Below are positions 1 through 10,408 of a stretch of DNA of 64,000 bases, one piece after another. The stretch comes from Enterobacteriaceae endosymbiont of Donacia proxima. GTDB lineage: Bacteria > Pseudomonadota > Gammaproteobacteria > Enterobacterales > Enterobacteriaceae. The stretch spans positions 126,313-190,312 of the forward strand of contig NZ_CP046198.1 of NCBI RefSeq assembly GCF_012569285.1, in the 5' to 3' direction. Positions within the stretch are counted from its first letter, which is position 1; each line of letters begins with the position of its first letter. Position numbers and translations under genes: made by a program. The notes beneath the pieces are model-generated. The model made no database searches and was not told the DNA's origin. It saw only the letters and a program-made list of their open reading frames with translations.

Positions 1-522
1 TTACCAAAAAAATGGATTAATAAAAAAACTAAATTTTTTATCAATCCTTCTGGTCGTTTTATTATAGGTGGACCTTTTGGTGATTGTGGTTTAACCGGAA
101 GAAAAATTATTGTGGATACTTATGGTGGCATGGCTAGACATGGTGGAGGGGCATTCTCAGGTAAAGATCCATCAAAAATAGATAGATCTGCTGCATATGC
201 AGCACGATATATAGCAAAAAATATAGTTGCTTCAAATTTAGCCTCACGTTGTGAAATACAAATTGCATATATAATTGGTATAGCTAAACCGATTTCAATT
301 ATGGTAAATACTTTTGGTACTAGTAAAATTTCTGATAAAAATATTATGTTATTTATTAAAAATAATTTTGACCTACGACCTTTTAATTTAATTAGAATGC
401 TAAATCTATTAGCACCTATATATAAAAAAACTGCATCTTATGGACATTTTGGTAGAAATATTTTTACATGGGAAAAAACAAATAAAATAAATGAATTTAA
501 ACATTTTTTTAATATTAAATAA
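1..522 (+). CDS. metK: S-adenosylmethionine synthetase, C-terminal part (5' end outside window)
   Basis: Makes S-adenosylmethionine from methionine and ATP, the methyl donor for the methylases RsmH, KsgA, PrmB and RlmB encoded in this window. The frame is open from base 1 and begins [13 protein letters not shown], aligning with E. coli MetK from about residue 212 to the end. The conserved segments [32 protein letters not shown] and [12 protein letters not shown] are intact, as is the C-terminal GHFGR...FTWEKT. About 173 codons of the usual 384 are present; the rest lies before the window. It converges on gyrA with a 42 bp gap. Identification is secure. Confidence 0.97.
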   Translation, partial: LPKKWINKKTKFFINPSGRFIIGGPFGDCGLTGRKIIVDTYGGMARHGGGAFSGKDPSKIDRSAAYAARYIAKNIVASNLASRCEIQIAYIIGIAKPISIMVNTFGTSKISDKNIMLFIKNNFDLRPFNLIRMLNLLAPIYKKTASYGHFGRNIFTWEKTNKINEFKHFFNIK

Positions 523-541
523 AAATAATTTTATTTAATAT
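512..541. terminator. AT-rich inverted repeat between metK and gyrA
   Basis: Perfect 13 bp arms (512-524 and 529-541) around a 4-base loop, overlapping the metK stop codon and lying between two convergent genes. There are no G or C bases in the stem, so it is a weak hairpin. A bidirectional terminator role is inferred from position only. Confidence 0.35.
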
Positions 542-564
542 GTATAAATAAAATATTTAATAAT

Positions 565-3102
565 TTAAATTTTTTGTAATCCTATGATTTTTTCATTAAA
601 TTTAGTTTTAATTATGATAACACCTTTAGTATTACGTCCAATAACACAAATTTCAGATATATTAATACGTATTAATGTACCCATATTTGTTATTATAATA
701 ACTTGGTTATTTTTTTTAACCCTTAAAGATCCTACTAATAATCCATTTCTTTTATTAATTATCATAGATAAAATTCCTTTAGTATATCTAGATCTTGTAG
801 GAAATAATTTATTATTTGTACATTTACCATATCCATTTTCTGTTATGGTAAAAATATTACCCTTAAAAAGGGGTTTAATAATAGTTAATGAAACAACAAA
901 ATCATTTTTTTGTTTTAAAATATTAATTCCTTTTACACCTGTTGTATTTCTTCCCATAGGTCTAACTTTTGTTTCACAAAATTTTACTACTTTTCCTTGT
1001 GAAGTAAATAACATAATTTTATCTTTTATATCTATAATGGATACTCCGATTAAAACATCATTTTTTTTTAATTTAATTGCGATAATACCTTTAGTTCGTG
1101 GATGACTAAAATGTTTTAAATTAGTTTTTTTTACTATTCCTTGTTTAGTTGCCATAATTAAATTAGAATTATTTCTATATTCGTTTACTATTAATAAACT
1201 AGTAATTTTTTCATTTTTTTTTAAAGGAACTAAATTAATAATAGGTTTGCCTTGAGAAAATCTACTAAATTTAGGAATATTATATACTTTTAACCAATAT
1301 AATCTACCTATATTAGAAAATAATAAAATATTATCATGAGTATAAGCGATTAAAATTTTATAAATAAAATCATTTTCTTTTAATTTTGTAGTTAATTTTC
1401 CTTTACCTCCTCTATGTTGTAGATGATATTCATCAATTTTTTGATATTTTATATATCCTTGATAAGATAAAGTAATAATAACTTGTTCATATTTAATTAA
1501 ATCTTTTGTATTTATAATAGGTGTATTTTTATCTAAAATAATTTCAGTTTTTCTATTATCTCCAAATTCTTTTTTAATTATAATTAATTCATTGTATATT
1601 ACTTGCATTAAATATTTATAATTATTAATAATTTTAACTAATTTAGAAATTTTATATATTAAATTTTGATATTCAATACATAATTTTTTATATTCTAATT
1701 TTGTTAATTTATTTAATTTTAAATTTAAAATAGCTGTAACTTGATCATTGCTAAAATGATAATTTTGATTAAATTTTACTAAATTAGAATTAGTTAAATA
1801 ACTATTTAACAGTTTTTGTTCTTGAAATAAGAATAATTGTGATATATCTGGTATTTTCCAAGATTTTGTACAAATTTTATTTTTTATATTTTCTGATATT
1901 TTATCAGAACGTATAATTTCTATTATTTCTTGTATATTTAATAAAGCAACTATTAATCCTTCTAATATATGTGCTTTATTACGAGTTTTATTAATTTGAT
2001 AATTTGTTCTTCTTATTACTATTTCACGCCGATGAGAAATAAAAGCTCTAATAATATTTTTTAAAGACATTAATACAGGCTCACCCTTATATAAGGAAAT
2101 CATATTTATACTAAAAGTAGTTTGTAAAGATGTTAATGTATATAAATGATTTAAAATAACATTAGTAGAAATATCCATTTTTACTTTAATTAAAATTCTT
2201 ATTCCATCTTTATCTGATTCATCTCTTAAAGTTTTAATTCCCTTAATTTTTTTCTCTTTTATTAATAAAGCTATTTTTTTTATTAATTTAGCCTTATTAA
2301 CTTGATAAGGTAATTCATAAATTATAATAGTTTTATAATTTTTTTGTTTATTTTTAATAATTTTAGTACGTCCTCTGAGAAAAATTTTTCCTTTACCTGT
2401 AGAATAAGCATTTTTAATACCATTTATACCATAAATAATACCTGATGTAGGAAAATCTGGGCCTGGAATATAATGCATTAATTCTTTTATAGAAATTTTA
2501 TTATTATTTATATAAGCTAAACAACCATTGATTATCTCAGTAATATTATGAGGAGGTATATTAGTAGTCATACCTACAGCTATTCCTGATGATCCATTTA
2601 TTAATAGATTAGGTATTTTAGTAGGCATTATTTCAGGAATCTTTTCTGTTCCGTCATAATTAGATAAATAATTAACTGTATTTTTCTCTAAATCATTAAT
2701 AATTTCCTGAGCTATTTTAGCCATTTTAATTTCCGTATAACGCATAGCTGCAGCTGAATCTCCATCAATAGAGCCAAAATTTCCCTGTCCCTTAATTAAG
2801 GGATATCTTAATGAAAATGATTGAACTAATCTCACAATCGTATCATATACTGCATTATCACCATGTGGATGATATTTACCGATAACATCTCCTACTATTC
2901 TAGCTGTTTTTTTGTAAGCTTTATTATAGGTATTACCTAATACATACATTGCATATAATATTCGTCTATGTACTGGTTTTAATCCGTCTCTTATATCTGG
3001 TAAAGCTCTACCGATGATTACTGACATTGCATAATCTAGATAAGAATTTTTTAATTCTTCTTCAATATTAATTAATTTTATTTCTTTGGCAAAAGAATTC
3101 AT
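565..3102 (-). CDS. gyrA: DNA gyrase subunit A
   Basis: Breakage-reunion subunit of DNA gyrase, which introduces negative supercoils with GyrB (not in this window). The 845 residues align without gaps to the E. coli N-terminus. The catalytic tyrosine lies in AAAMRYTEIKM (Tyr122 in E. coli numbering), and the GyrA box is present as QHRGGKG at the start of the beta-pinwheel C-terminal domain. The quinolone-pocket residue equivalent to E. coli Ser83 is Asn (HPHGDNAVYDT) while Asp87 is kept. The protein is slightly shorter than E. coli GyrA (875), losing part of the acidic tail. It lies downstream of mutS on the same strand, 94 bp apart. Confidence 0.98.
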   Translation of the reverse strand: MNSFAKEIKLINIEEELKNSYLDYAMSVIIGRALPDIRDGLKPVHRRILYAMYVLGNTYNKAYKKTARIVGDVIGKYHPHGDNAVYDTIVRLVQSFSLRYPLIKGQGNFGSIDGDSAAAMRYTEIKMAKIAQEIINDLEKNTVNYLSNYDGTEKIPEIMPTKIPNLLINGSSGIAVGMTTNIPPHNITEIINGCLAYINNNKISIKELMHYIPGPDFPTSGIIYGINGIKNAYSTGKGKIFLRGRTKIIKNKQKNYKTIIIYELPYQVNKAKLIKKIALLIKEKKIKGIKTLRDESDKDGIRILIKVKMDISTNVILNHLYTLTSLQTTFSINMISLYKGEPVLMSLKNIIRAFISHRREIVIRRTNYQINKTRNKAHILEGLIVALLNIQEIIEIIRSDKISENIKNKICTKSWKIPDISQLFLFQEQKLLNSYLTNSNLVKFNQNYHFSNDQVTAILNLKLNKLTKLEYKKLCIEYQNLIYKISKLVKIINNYKYLMQVIYNELIIIKKEFGDNRKTEIILDKNTPIINTKDLIKYEQVIITLSYQGYIKYQKIDEYHLQHRGGKGKLTTKLKENDFIYKILIAYTHDNILLFSNIGRLYWLKVYNIPKFSRFSQGKPIINLVPLKKNEKITSLLIVNEYRNNSNLIMATKQGIVKKTNLKHFSHPRTKGIIAIKLKKNDVLIGVSIIDIKDKIMLFTSQGKVVKFCETKVRPMGRNTTGVKGINILKQKNDFVVSLTIIKPLFKGNIFTITENGYGKCTNNKLFPTRSRYTKGILSMIINKRNGLLVGSLRVKKNNQVIIITNMGTLIRINISEICVIGRNTKGVIIIKTKFNEKIIGLQKI

Positions 3103-3196
3103 GTAAATAAATATCCTTTAAACTTCAATTAAATTAATTTTTTAATTATAAAACTAATAGAATTTATATTTATTTAAACCTAACTTTTATAAAAAT

Positions 3197-5590
3197 TTAG
3201 TTTAAAGTATTATGATTTTCTAATTGTTTAATTTTTTTTTTTGCCTGATTAATAACTTCTTTAGGAATTCCTGCTAAGGATGCTACAAATAAACCATAAT
3301 TTTTATTAATTGATCCATTTTTAATTTTATGTAAAAAAACAATGGAATTATTTAATTCCATTGCATCAAAATATACATTTTTTATACATTTATTTGTATC
3401 TTTTAAAATAGTTAATTCAATATAATTAGTAGCAAATAAAGTAAGTGATTTAATTTTTTTTGCTATATTTTCTGCACAAGCCCATGCAATAGCTAAACCA
3501 TCATGTGTCGAAGTTCCTCTTCCTACTTCATCCATTAATACTAAACTTTTAGTTGTTGCATTTCTTAAAATATTTGCTGTTTCTATCATTTCTACCATAA
3601 AAGTAGATAATCCAGAAGAAATATCATCAGTTGATCCTATTCTAGTAAATATTCTATCTATTGGTCCTATAATAGCTTTATCTGCCGGAACATAACTTCC
3701 TATATAAGTCATTAAAATAATTAATGCAATTTGTCTCATGTACGTGCTTTTCCCTCCCATATTAGGTCCTGTTATTATTAACATATGATTTTTTTTTGTT
3801 AAAAATATATTATTAGGTATAAATGGTAGTTTTCTCATATTTTCTACAACAGGATGTCTTGAATTAGTTAAAGATATTCCTATTTCTTCATTAATAAGAG
3901 GACAAGTATAATTTAAAGTTAAAGAACGTTCAGCTAAATTACATAACACATCTAATTCTGATAAATATAATGATAATTCTTGTAGATTTTTTAAAAAAGG
4001 ATTTATATAATAAAATAATTCATTATATAAAGTTTTTTCTAAATTTAAAAGTTTTTCTTTAGAAAATAAAGTATCTTTTTGATATTTTTGTAATTCTGGG
4101 ATTGTATATCTATTGAAATTTTTTAAAGTTTGGATTTGAATATATTTATTCGGTATATTTAATTTAAAATTTTTATTAATTTGAATATAATATCCATTAA
4201 TTGTATTAAAACCTATTTTTAATTTTTCTAATTTTAATAATTTTCGTTCTTTTTGTTCTAAAAAAGATAAATATTTTTTAGAATCTTGTGAAAATTTTCT
4301 TAATTTATCTAACAAAGGATTATATCCAGTAGCTATAACATTACCATCTTTTAAAGATAATGAAGGTTTTTTTTTTATAGATTTTATTAATAATTCTTTT
4401 AATTTAGAAAATAATCCTAAATTTAAAATTTTTGACTTTATTTCACAAATATCTATAATATTCATTATTTTATTAATTTTAGGTAAATACATCAATGTAT
4501 TTCTTAAAGAAACTAAATCATTAGGTTTAGCTGTTTTTAATGCTAATCTAGCAATAATTCTTTCAATATCACTAATTTTTAATAAATTTTTTTGAAATTT
4601 TAAATAATATTGTTGTAATATAGAGATATTTTTTTGCCTATTTAAAATAATTTTTGTATTTCTTATAGGATTATTTAACCAACGCTTTAATAAGCGACTC
4701 CCCATAGTAGTTACAGTATAATCTAATACTTTGATTAGGGTATTATTATTATTTCCAGAAATACTATTAATAATTTCCAAATTTTTACGAGTATTTTCAT
4801 CTAAAATAATTTCATTATTATGGTTTTCTAAATAAATATTATTAATATGAGGTAAATATACTTTTTGAGTATCTTGAACATACTGAAGTAAACAACCTGC
4901 AGCTTTAATAGCTATAAATGAATTTTCAATACCAAAACTTTTTAAATTTTTAGTTCCAAATTGCATATTTAATTTTTGTACAGATATATCTATATCAAAT
5001 TCCCATAATGGTCTACATTGAGTAAATTTTATTTTTTTTATTAGATCCATATTATTAAAATTTTCTGGATATAATAATTCGATAGGATTTGTTCTTTGTA
5101 ATTCTCCTGCAATTATATTAATATCATTATTTTCTGTAATTCTAAAATCACCAGAACTAATATTTAATGTTGCATAACCAAATCCTAATTTTTTGTCCTG
5201 ATAAATAGCAGCTAATAAATTATCAACATGATTATTTAATAAAATATCATCGCTAACTGTTCCAGGTGTAATAATACGAACTATTTTCCTATCCAAAATT
5301 TTTTTTTTATATAATAAATTTGTATTTTCTATTTGTTCACAAATAGCTATTGATTCTCCTAATTTAATTAATTTAGATAAATAATTTTCAACTTTATTAA
5401 CTGGTATACCTGCCATAGGTATAGGTTTCCCATTAATTTTTCCTCTTTTAGTTAATACAATATTTAATAATCTAGATGCTTTTTTAGCATCTTGAAAAAA
5501 CATTTCATAAAAATCTCCTAATCTATAAAATAGGATAATTTTAGGATATTGTTTTTTTAATTTTAAATATTGTTTTATCATAGGTGTCAT
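3197..5590 (-). CDS. mutS: DNA mismatch repair protein MutS
   Basis: Recognises mismatches and, with MutL (also in this window), starts methyl-directed repair. The mismatch-binding Phe-x-Glu motif is present near the start (GDFYEMF). The Walker A loop [22 protein letters not shown] and the C-terminal ATPase signature are intact. At 797 residues it lacks the roughly 50-residue tail that tetramerises E. coli MutS (853 aa); the protein ends at QLENHNTLN, much like the dimeric truncated MutS used in structural work. The N-terminus begins about ten residues later than in E. coli, at the TPM(M)xQYL segment. Full function as a dimer is likely. Confidence 0.97.
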   Translation of the reverse strand: MTPMIKQYLKLKKQYPKIILFYRLGDFYEMFFQDAKKASRLLNIVLTKRGKINGKPIPMAGIPVNKVENYLSKLIKLGESIAICEQIENTNLLYKKKILDRKIVRIITPGTVSDDILLNNHVDNLLAAIYQDKKLGFGYATLNISSGDFRITENNDINIIAGELQRTNPIELLYPENFNNMDLIKKIKFTQCRPLWEFDIDISVQKLNMQFGTKNLKSFGIENSFIAIKAAGCLLQYVQDTQKVYLPHINNIYLENHNNEIILDENTRKNLEIINSISGNNNNTLIKVLDYTVTTMGSRLLKRWLNNPIRNTKIILNRQKNISILQQYYLKFQKNLLKISDIERIIARLALKTAKPNDLVSLRNTLMYLPKINKIMNIIDICEIKSKILNLGLFSKLKELLIKSIKKKPSLSLKDGNVIATGYNPLLDKLRKFSQDSKKYLSFLEQKERKLLKLEKLKIGFNTINGYYIQINKNFKLNIPNKYIQIQTLKNFNRYTIPELQKYQKDTLFSKEKLLNLEKTLYNELFYYINPFLKNLQELSLYLSELDVLCNLAERSLTLNYTCPLINEEIGISLTNSRHPVVENMRKLPFIPNNIFLTKKNHMLIITGPNMGGKSTYMRQIALIILMTYIGSYVPADKAIIGPIDRIFTRIGSTDDISSGLSTFMVEMIETANILRNATTKSLVLMDEVGRGTSTHDGLAIAWACAENIAKKIKSLTLFATNYIELTILKDTNKCIKNVYFDAMELNNSIVFLHKIKNGSINKNYGLFVASLAGIPKEVINQAKKKIKQLENHNTLN

Positions 5591-5655
5591 ATTTTATATT
5601 TATAATTTTTAATTATATCAATTATTTATTTTAATATTTAAATTTACGTAAAATT

Positions 5656-5689
5656 AAATAATAATTTTTATATATAAAAATTATTATTT
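5656..5689 (-). terminator. 34 bp perfect palindrome at the 3' end of ybhL
   Basis: Bases 5656-5689 form a perfect palindrome (17 bp arms, no unpaired centre) that overlaps the ybhL stop codon. It contains only A and T. As transcript it would fold into a hairpin ending in a U-rich arm, so a terminator or 3'-end stabiliser is the simplest reading. Confidence 0.45.
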
Positions 5690-6415
5690 ATCATCATCAT
5701 TATTACTGATCATACGTAATATTATAAAGAATAAATTAATAAAATCTAAATATAGCATAAGTGCACCTAAAATAGCATATCTTCTTAAATTATCTTGATC
5801 ATGTTCATTTAAACTAATTTTTTTAGCAATATTTTTTAGTTTTTGAGTATCATAAGCTATAATTAATGTAAAAAAAATTACACCAAGATAATTAACTATA
5901 GATGTTATTAAACTATTTTGTAACCATAAATTTATAAAAGAAGCAATTAATGTACCAATAATCCCCATTATTATTATATTACCTAAATTACTCAAATCTT
6001 TTTTAGTAAAAAAACCCCAAATACACATAAATAAAAAAGTTAATGATGTAGTTATAAATGCTGTAAAAATAGTATTTTGATTATATATGGAAAATATTCC
6101 AGCTGTTGTAAATCCTGTTAAACATGAATAAAACATAAATAAAGTAGTTAATGTTTTTCCAGATAATTGATTTATAAAACCAGAAATAGTAAAAACTAAT
6201 ACAAATTGTACAAAACATATACTTAATAAAAAATATTTATTACTTAATAAATAATTTGTAATTTGTATTGTATTAGACACATACCAAGCAATAAACGCAG
6301 TTAATAATAAACCACAAAACATCCATCCATATACTTTTCGAAAATATTTTTGTATATAATAATTTTTTTCTTTTTTTAATAAAGTAGTACTTTTAAAATT
6401 TGGATATTCTATCAT
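5684..6415 (-). CDS. ybhL: Bax inhibitor-1/YccA family inner-membrane protein, YbhL-like
   Basis: A 243-residue multi-pass membrane protein with about seven hydrophobic segments. It matches E. coli YbhL better than YccA: YGWMFCGLLLTAFIAWY near residue 30, FTKKDLSNLGN in the middle, and AYDTQKLKNIAKK followed by LRRYAILGALMLYLDFIN near the C-terminus. The paired acidic residues in the last two helices typical of the BI-1 family pH sensor are present (D in AYDTQKL, D in LYLDFIN). The biological role of YbhL is unsettled; the paralogue YccA modulates FtsH. It is transcribed away from rsmH across a 135 bp gap. Retention in such a small genome is notable. Confidence 0.88.
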   Translation of the reverse strand: MIEYPNFKSTTLLKKEKNYYIQKYFRKVYGWMFCGLLLTAFIAWYVSNTIQITNYLLSNKYFLLSICFVQFVLVFTISGFINQLSGKTLTTLFMFYSCLTGFTTAGIFSIYNQNTIFTAFITTSLTFLFMCIWGFFTKKDLSNLGNIIIMGIIGTLIASFINLWLQNSLITSIVNYLGVIFFTLIIAYDTQKLKNIAKKISLNEHDQDNLRRYAILGALMLYLDFINLFFIILRMISNNDDDK

Positions 6416-6550
6416 AAATATTACCTTTTAACAATTTAACCAAATTTTTAAATAAATATTAATTTATATTAAAAATATTTTAATTACAAATTAATATATT
6501 ATAGTATATAATATATTAATTATATAGTATTTAATTAAATTAAATGTCAT

Positions 6551-7480
6551 ATGATAAGTCATATTCCAGTTTTATTAAAAGAATCTGTTAATAGTTTAAA
6601 TATTAAAAAAAATGGAACATATATAGATGCGACATATGGTTGTGGAGGACATACAAAATTAATTTTATCTAGATTAGGTAATCAGGGAAAAATTTATGCT
6701 ATAGATCGTGATCTAAAAACATTATTGAAACATCAAATATTAGATAAAAGAATTGTTTATGTTAATAATAATTTTTCAAATTTACAAAACTTATTTAATA
6801 ATAAAACAGGTATAATAGATGGTATCTTATTTGATTTAGGTATTTCTTCATTCCAATTAAATAATCCTGAAAGAGGTTTTTCTTATATATTTAATGGACC
6901 ATTAGATATGCGTATAAATCAAAATGAAAAAATTACTGCTTATGATTTATTAAATAATATAAATGTAAAAAAATTATCAAAAATATTAAAAATATATGGT
7001 GAAGAAAAATATCATAAAAAAATAGCATATAATATTAAAAAGTATATATCTAATAATAAATTAAATAATACACATGATTTATCATCTATAATATCGATAG
7101 TTAGTAAAAAAAATAAATTTAAACATCCAGCAAAAAGATCTTTTCAAGCTATAAGAATTTTCTTAAATAAAGAAATAGAAGAATTAAAAAAAGGATTAAA
7201 TATTTCATTAAAATTATTAAAAATAGGAGGAATTATATCAATAATTAGTTTTCATTCTATAGAAGATAGAATTATAAAAATGTTTATGAAAAAACATAGT
7301 TCCTATCAAAATCAAATTAATAATAAATTGCCTTTAACGGAAGAACAGATAAATTTTTTTTATCTCCAAAATAAAAAATTAACATTAAAAATTATTGGTA
7401 AAATTTTTCCTAATAAAAATGAAATTTTAAAAAATTCAAGATCTAGAAGCGCAATATTACGTATTGCACAAAAAATATAA
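6551..7480 (+). CDS. rsmH: 16S rRNA (cytosine-1402-N4)-methyltransferase RsmH
   Basis: Methylates N4 of C1402 in the ribosomal P site, using SAM. The 309 residues show HIPVLLKESV at the start, the SAM-binding loop DATYGCGGHTKLIL, DRDLKTL, the catalytic-core segment FDLGISSFQLNNPERGFS, and IISFHSIEDRIIK near residue 230. It is the first gene of the dcw cluster. mraZ, its usual upstream neighbour, is absent, as is ftsL, which normally follows. The stop codon lies 55 bases before the preferred murE start. Confidence 0.97.
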   Translation: MISHIPVLLKESVNSLNIKKNGTYIDATYGCGGHTKLILSRLGNQGKIYAIDRDLKTLLKHQILDKRIVYVNNNFSNLQNLFNNKTGIIDGILFDLGISSFQLNNPERGFSYIFNGPLDMRINQNEKITAYDLLNNINVKKLSKILKIYGEEKYHKKIAYNIKKYISNNKLNNTHDLSSIISIVSKKNKFKHPAKRSFQAIRIFLNKEIEELKKGLNISLKLLKIGGIISIISFHSIEDRIIKMFMKKHSSYQNQINNKLPLTEEQINFFYLQNKKLTLKIIGKIFPNKNEILKNSRSRSAILRIAQKI

Positions 7481-7535
7481 AAATAATAATTTTAGTATTA
7501 ATGTAGTAGATATAATTTATATTAAGGATTTGTCG

Positions 7536-9041
7536 TTGAATATTTCTTTATTTAGTTTGCAAAAATTATTAAATAATTATATTAAACATGATTTAATAAA
7601 AAATATTTTAATAAATAAAATTGTTTTAGATAGCAGAAAAATTAAAGGTAAATATTGTTTATTTATAGCAATTAAAGGATGTAAATATGATGGTAAAAAT
7701 TTTATAACACAAGCTATATTAAAAGGAGTAGTAGCAATATTAACGTATTCTGATAAAAAAACATTACCTTATACTATAGAAGTAAAAAAAAAAATACCTA
7801 TCATTTATTTACCAAATTTACTTGAACAAATTTCATATCTTGCAGGTACATTATATAATCATCCAAGTAAAAAAATTCCCATAATAGGAATTACTGGAAC
7901 TAATGGAAAAACAAGTATTACACATTTTTTAATGCAATGGATCAGATTGTTAGGTTATAAACCTGCTATTTTAAGTACTATAGGAAATGGATTTTATAAA
8001 AATTTAATTAAAACAAATAATACAACTGATTCTGCTGTAGAAATACAATCTACATTAGAAAAGTTTGTAAATCAAAAAGCAGATATTGTAATTATGGAAG
8101 TTTCGTCACATGGATTAGATCAATATAGAGTAGCTAATATAATATTTTCTATTGGAATTTTTACAAATTTAACAAGAGATCATTTAGATTATCATATTAA
8201 TATGAAAAATTATGAATTGTCTAAATGGAGATTTTTTTCTAATCACAAAATAAAAAAAAAAATTATTAATATTGATGATAATATAGGATTAAAATGGTGT
8301 AAAAAATTATCGAATGTTACAGTTATTACTACTAAATTAAAGAATTTATTATATCAATCAAATCTATTTGTATATATAAAAAAAATAATTTATTTATCTG
8401 ATCATACCATTATTAAATTTAATTCTATTTGGGGTAATGGAGAAATAAAAACAAATTTAATAGGTCAATTTAATGTAATAAATATAATATTATGTATGGC
8501 TACATTATTAAATTTAAATTTTCCTTTAAAAAAATTAGTTAAAACAGTATCAAAAATATTTCCTATCCCAGGAAGAATGCAAAAAGTTTTTTTTAAAAAA
8601 AAATATACTAACATAATAATTGATTATGCTCATACTCCTGATGCACTTAAAAATGTTTTATTAACTCTTAAATTAAATGTTAAAGGAAAAATATGGTGTA
8701 TTTTTGGATGTGGAGGAGAAAGAGATATAGGGAAAAGATCAATCATGGGATATATAGCTACAAAATATGCTGATATTATAATTTTAACTACTGATAATCC
8801 TAGAAAGGAAAACATTCATAGCATTATTAATGATATAAAAACAGGATGTATTACATTAAAAAATGTTTATATCATTTTAAATAGAATTAAAGCTATTTCT
8901 TATGCAATCTCTCATTCAGTAAAAACTGATACTATTTTAGTAGCTGGTAAAGGACATGAAAATTATCAAATTATAGGTAATAAAATTTTTAATTATTCAG
9001 ATTTTAATGCTATTCAAAAAATCTTAAAAAATATAAAATGA
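7536..9041 (+). CDS. murE: UDP-MurNAc-tripeptide synthetase (meso-DAP adding)
   Basis: Adds meso-diaminopimelate to UDP-MurNAc-L-Ala-D-Glu in the cytoplasm. The ATP loop TGTNGKTSITH, NTTDSAVEIQSTL, MEVSSHGLDQ, DYAHTPDALKN and the DAP-specifying DNPR motif are all present. There is no usable ATG. The open frame extends upstream to a TTG inside rsmH (7464), but the TTG at 7536 has an AAGGA Shine-Dalgarno (7524-7528) seven bases ahead, and the resulting protein (501 aa) aligns with E. coli MurE (495 aa) from its first residues. The family's usual upstream neighbour ftsI is missing. It overlaps murF by 4 bases (ATGA). Confidence 0.95.
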   Translation: MNISLFSLQKLLNNYIKHDLIKNILINKIVLDSRKIKGKYCLFIAIKGCKYDGKNFITQAILKGVVAILTYSDKKTLPYTIEVKKKIPIIYLPNLLEQISYLAGTLYNHPSKKIPIIGITGTNGKTSITHFLMQWIRLLGYKPAILSTIGNGFYKNLIKTNNTTDSAVEIQSTLEKFVNQKADIVIMEVSSHGLDQYRVANIIFSIGIFTNLTRDHLDYHINMKNYELSKWRFFSNHKIKKKIINIDDNIGLKWCKKLSNVTVITTKLKNLLYQSNLFVYIKKIIYLSDHTIIKFNSIWGNGEIKTNLIGQFNVINIILCMATLLNLNFPLKKLVKTVSKIFPIPGRMQKVFFKKKYTNIIIDYAHTPDALKNVLLTLKLNVKGKIWCIFGCGGERDIGKRSIMGYIATKYADIIILTTDNPRKENIHSIINDIKTGCITLKNVYIILNRIKAISYAISHSVKTDTILVAGKGHENYQIIGNKIFNYSDFNAIQKILKNIK

Positions 9042-10408
9042 ACGAATTAATTAGTTTAAAAAAACTATCACAAATAGTAAATGGTAAATTAATTGGTAAT
9101 AATATTAAAATATTAAATTTTTCTATAGATAGTAAAAAAATTAAACAAAAATGTATTTTTATCGCTATCTGTGGTAATAAATTTGACGGACATTTTTTTA
9201 TTAATGATGCCATTAAAAATGGTGCATTAGCTATATTAGTACATAAATATACTAATATTAATATTCCTCAAATTATTGTATTAGATACTACTATAGGATT
9301 AGCTAAATTGAGTTTATGGAAAAGGATAAAATTTAAACATGATGTAATCGGTATTACTGGATCATCAGGTAAAACATCAGTTAAAGAAATGACTGTATCT
9401 ATTCTAAAAAATAAAAATAAAACTATTTTTACTGAAAAAAATATGAATAACCATATTGGTGTTCCTTTAACATTATTAAAATTACAAAATCAATATAAAT
9501 ATGCCGTAATTGAAATAGGTGGAAATAAAATTAACGATATTTCTTATATTGCTAATTTAGTAAAACCTGATGTTGCATTAATTAATAATATATCAGAATC
9601 CCATTTAGAAGGTTTTAAATCTTTAAAAAATATTATTAAAAATAAAAGTGATATTTTTAAATATTTAAAAAATAAAGGAATCGCAATTATTAATTATGAT
9701 GATAAAAATCAAAAAAAAATTTTAAAAAAATTAAGTAATGATAAAAACATTTTTACCTTTTCTTTACAAAATAATAAAACAGACTTTTTTGCTAAAAATA
9801 TAATAATATTACCTAATAAAATTAAATTTTTATTAATTTCACCTATAGGTGAAATTTTAATTAAATTATTTCTTATTGGTGGAGGAATACATAATATTTA
9901 TAATGCATTAGCATCAGCAGCATTATCATTTTCTGTAGGATCTACTTTAGAAGAAATAGCAATTGGATTAAAAAATTTTAAATCTATTAAAGGAAGAATG
10001 TATCCAATTATTATTGGTCATAATAAACTTATTATAAATGATACATATAATGCGAATCCAAATTCGGTAAGTATAGCTATTAATATTTTAAAAAATTTTC
10101 CTGGTAAAAAAATTTTAGTTATTGGTGATATGTTAGAATTAGGTATTTACACTATTTTTTATCATAAAAAAATAAAAAAATTAATTTTAAAATCTAACAT
10201 AGATTATATTTTTAGTATTGGTAAATATAGTTATTATTTTATTAAAAAAAATATAAAATCACAACATTTTTCCAATAAAAATATGTTAGTAAATCAATTA
10301 TTTTTAATAATTAAAAATTTTAACCATTATACTATTTTATTTAAAGGATCACGTAAAAATAAAATAGAAATATTAATTAAAATGTTATTGGAGAAATTAA
10401 AATGTTAA
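9038..10408 (+). CDS. murF: UDP-MurNAc-tripeptide:D-Ala-D-Ala ligase
   Basis: Adds D-alanyl-D-alanine to the UDP-MurNAc-tripeptide, completing the pentapeptide; the dipeptide comes from DdlB encoded in the same cluster. The 456 residues contain the ATP loop GITGSSGKTSVKEM near residue 107, EKNMNNHIGVPLTLL, IEIGGN, the histidine-containing NISESHLEGF, and NDTYNANPNSV near residue 325. The start codon overlaps the murE stop (ATGA), and the end overlaps mraY by 7 bases, indicating tight translational coupling. Confidence 0.97.
   Translation: MNELISLKKLSQIVNGKLIGNNIKILNFSIDSKKIKQKCIFIAICGNKFDGHFFINDAIKNGALAILVHKYTNINIPQIIVLDTTIGLAKLSLWKRIKFKHDVIGITGSSGKTSVKEMTVSILKNKNKTIFTEKNMNNHIGVPLTLLKLQNQYKYAVIEIGGNKINDISYIANLVKPDVALINNISESHLEGFKSLKNIIKNKSDIFKYLKNKGIAIINYDDKNQKKILKKLSNDKNIFTFSLQNNKTDFFAKNIIILPNKIKFLLISPIGEILIKLFLIGGGIHNIYNALASAALSFSVGSTLEEIAIGLKNFKSIKGRMYPIIIGHNKLIINDTYNANPNSVSIAINILKNFPGKKILVIGDMLELGIYTIFYHKKIKKLILKSNIDYIFSIGKYSYYFIKKNIKSQHFSNKNMLVNQLFLIIKNFNHYTILFKGSRKNKIEILIKMLLEKLKC

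Noticed and set aside
584-1105. 173-codon plus-strand frame inside gyrA
   Set aside because: Fully antisense to the GyrA C-terminal domain; no Shine-Dalgarno and no recognisable family. An A+T-rich antisense shadow.
7481-7535. Possible ftsI/ftsL remnant between rsmH and murE
   Set aside because: I read all frames of the short gap and saw no resemblance to the FtsI C-terminus; there is too little sequence to hold a pseudogene.
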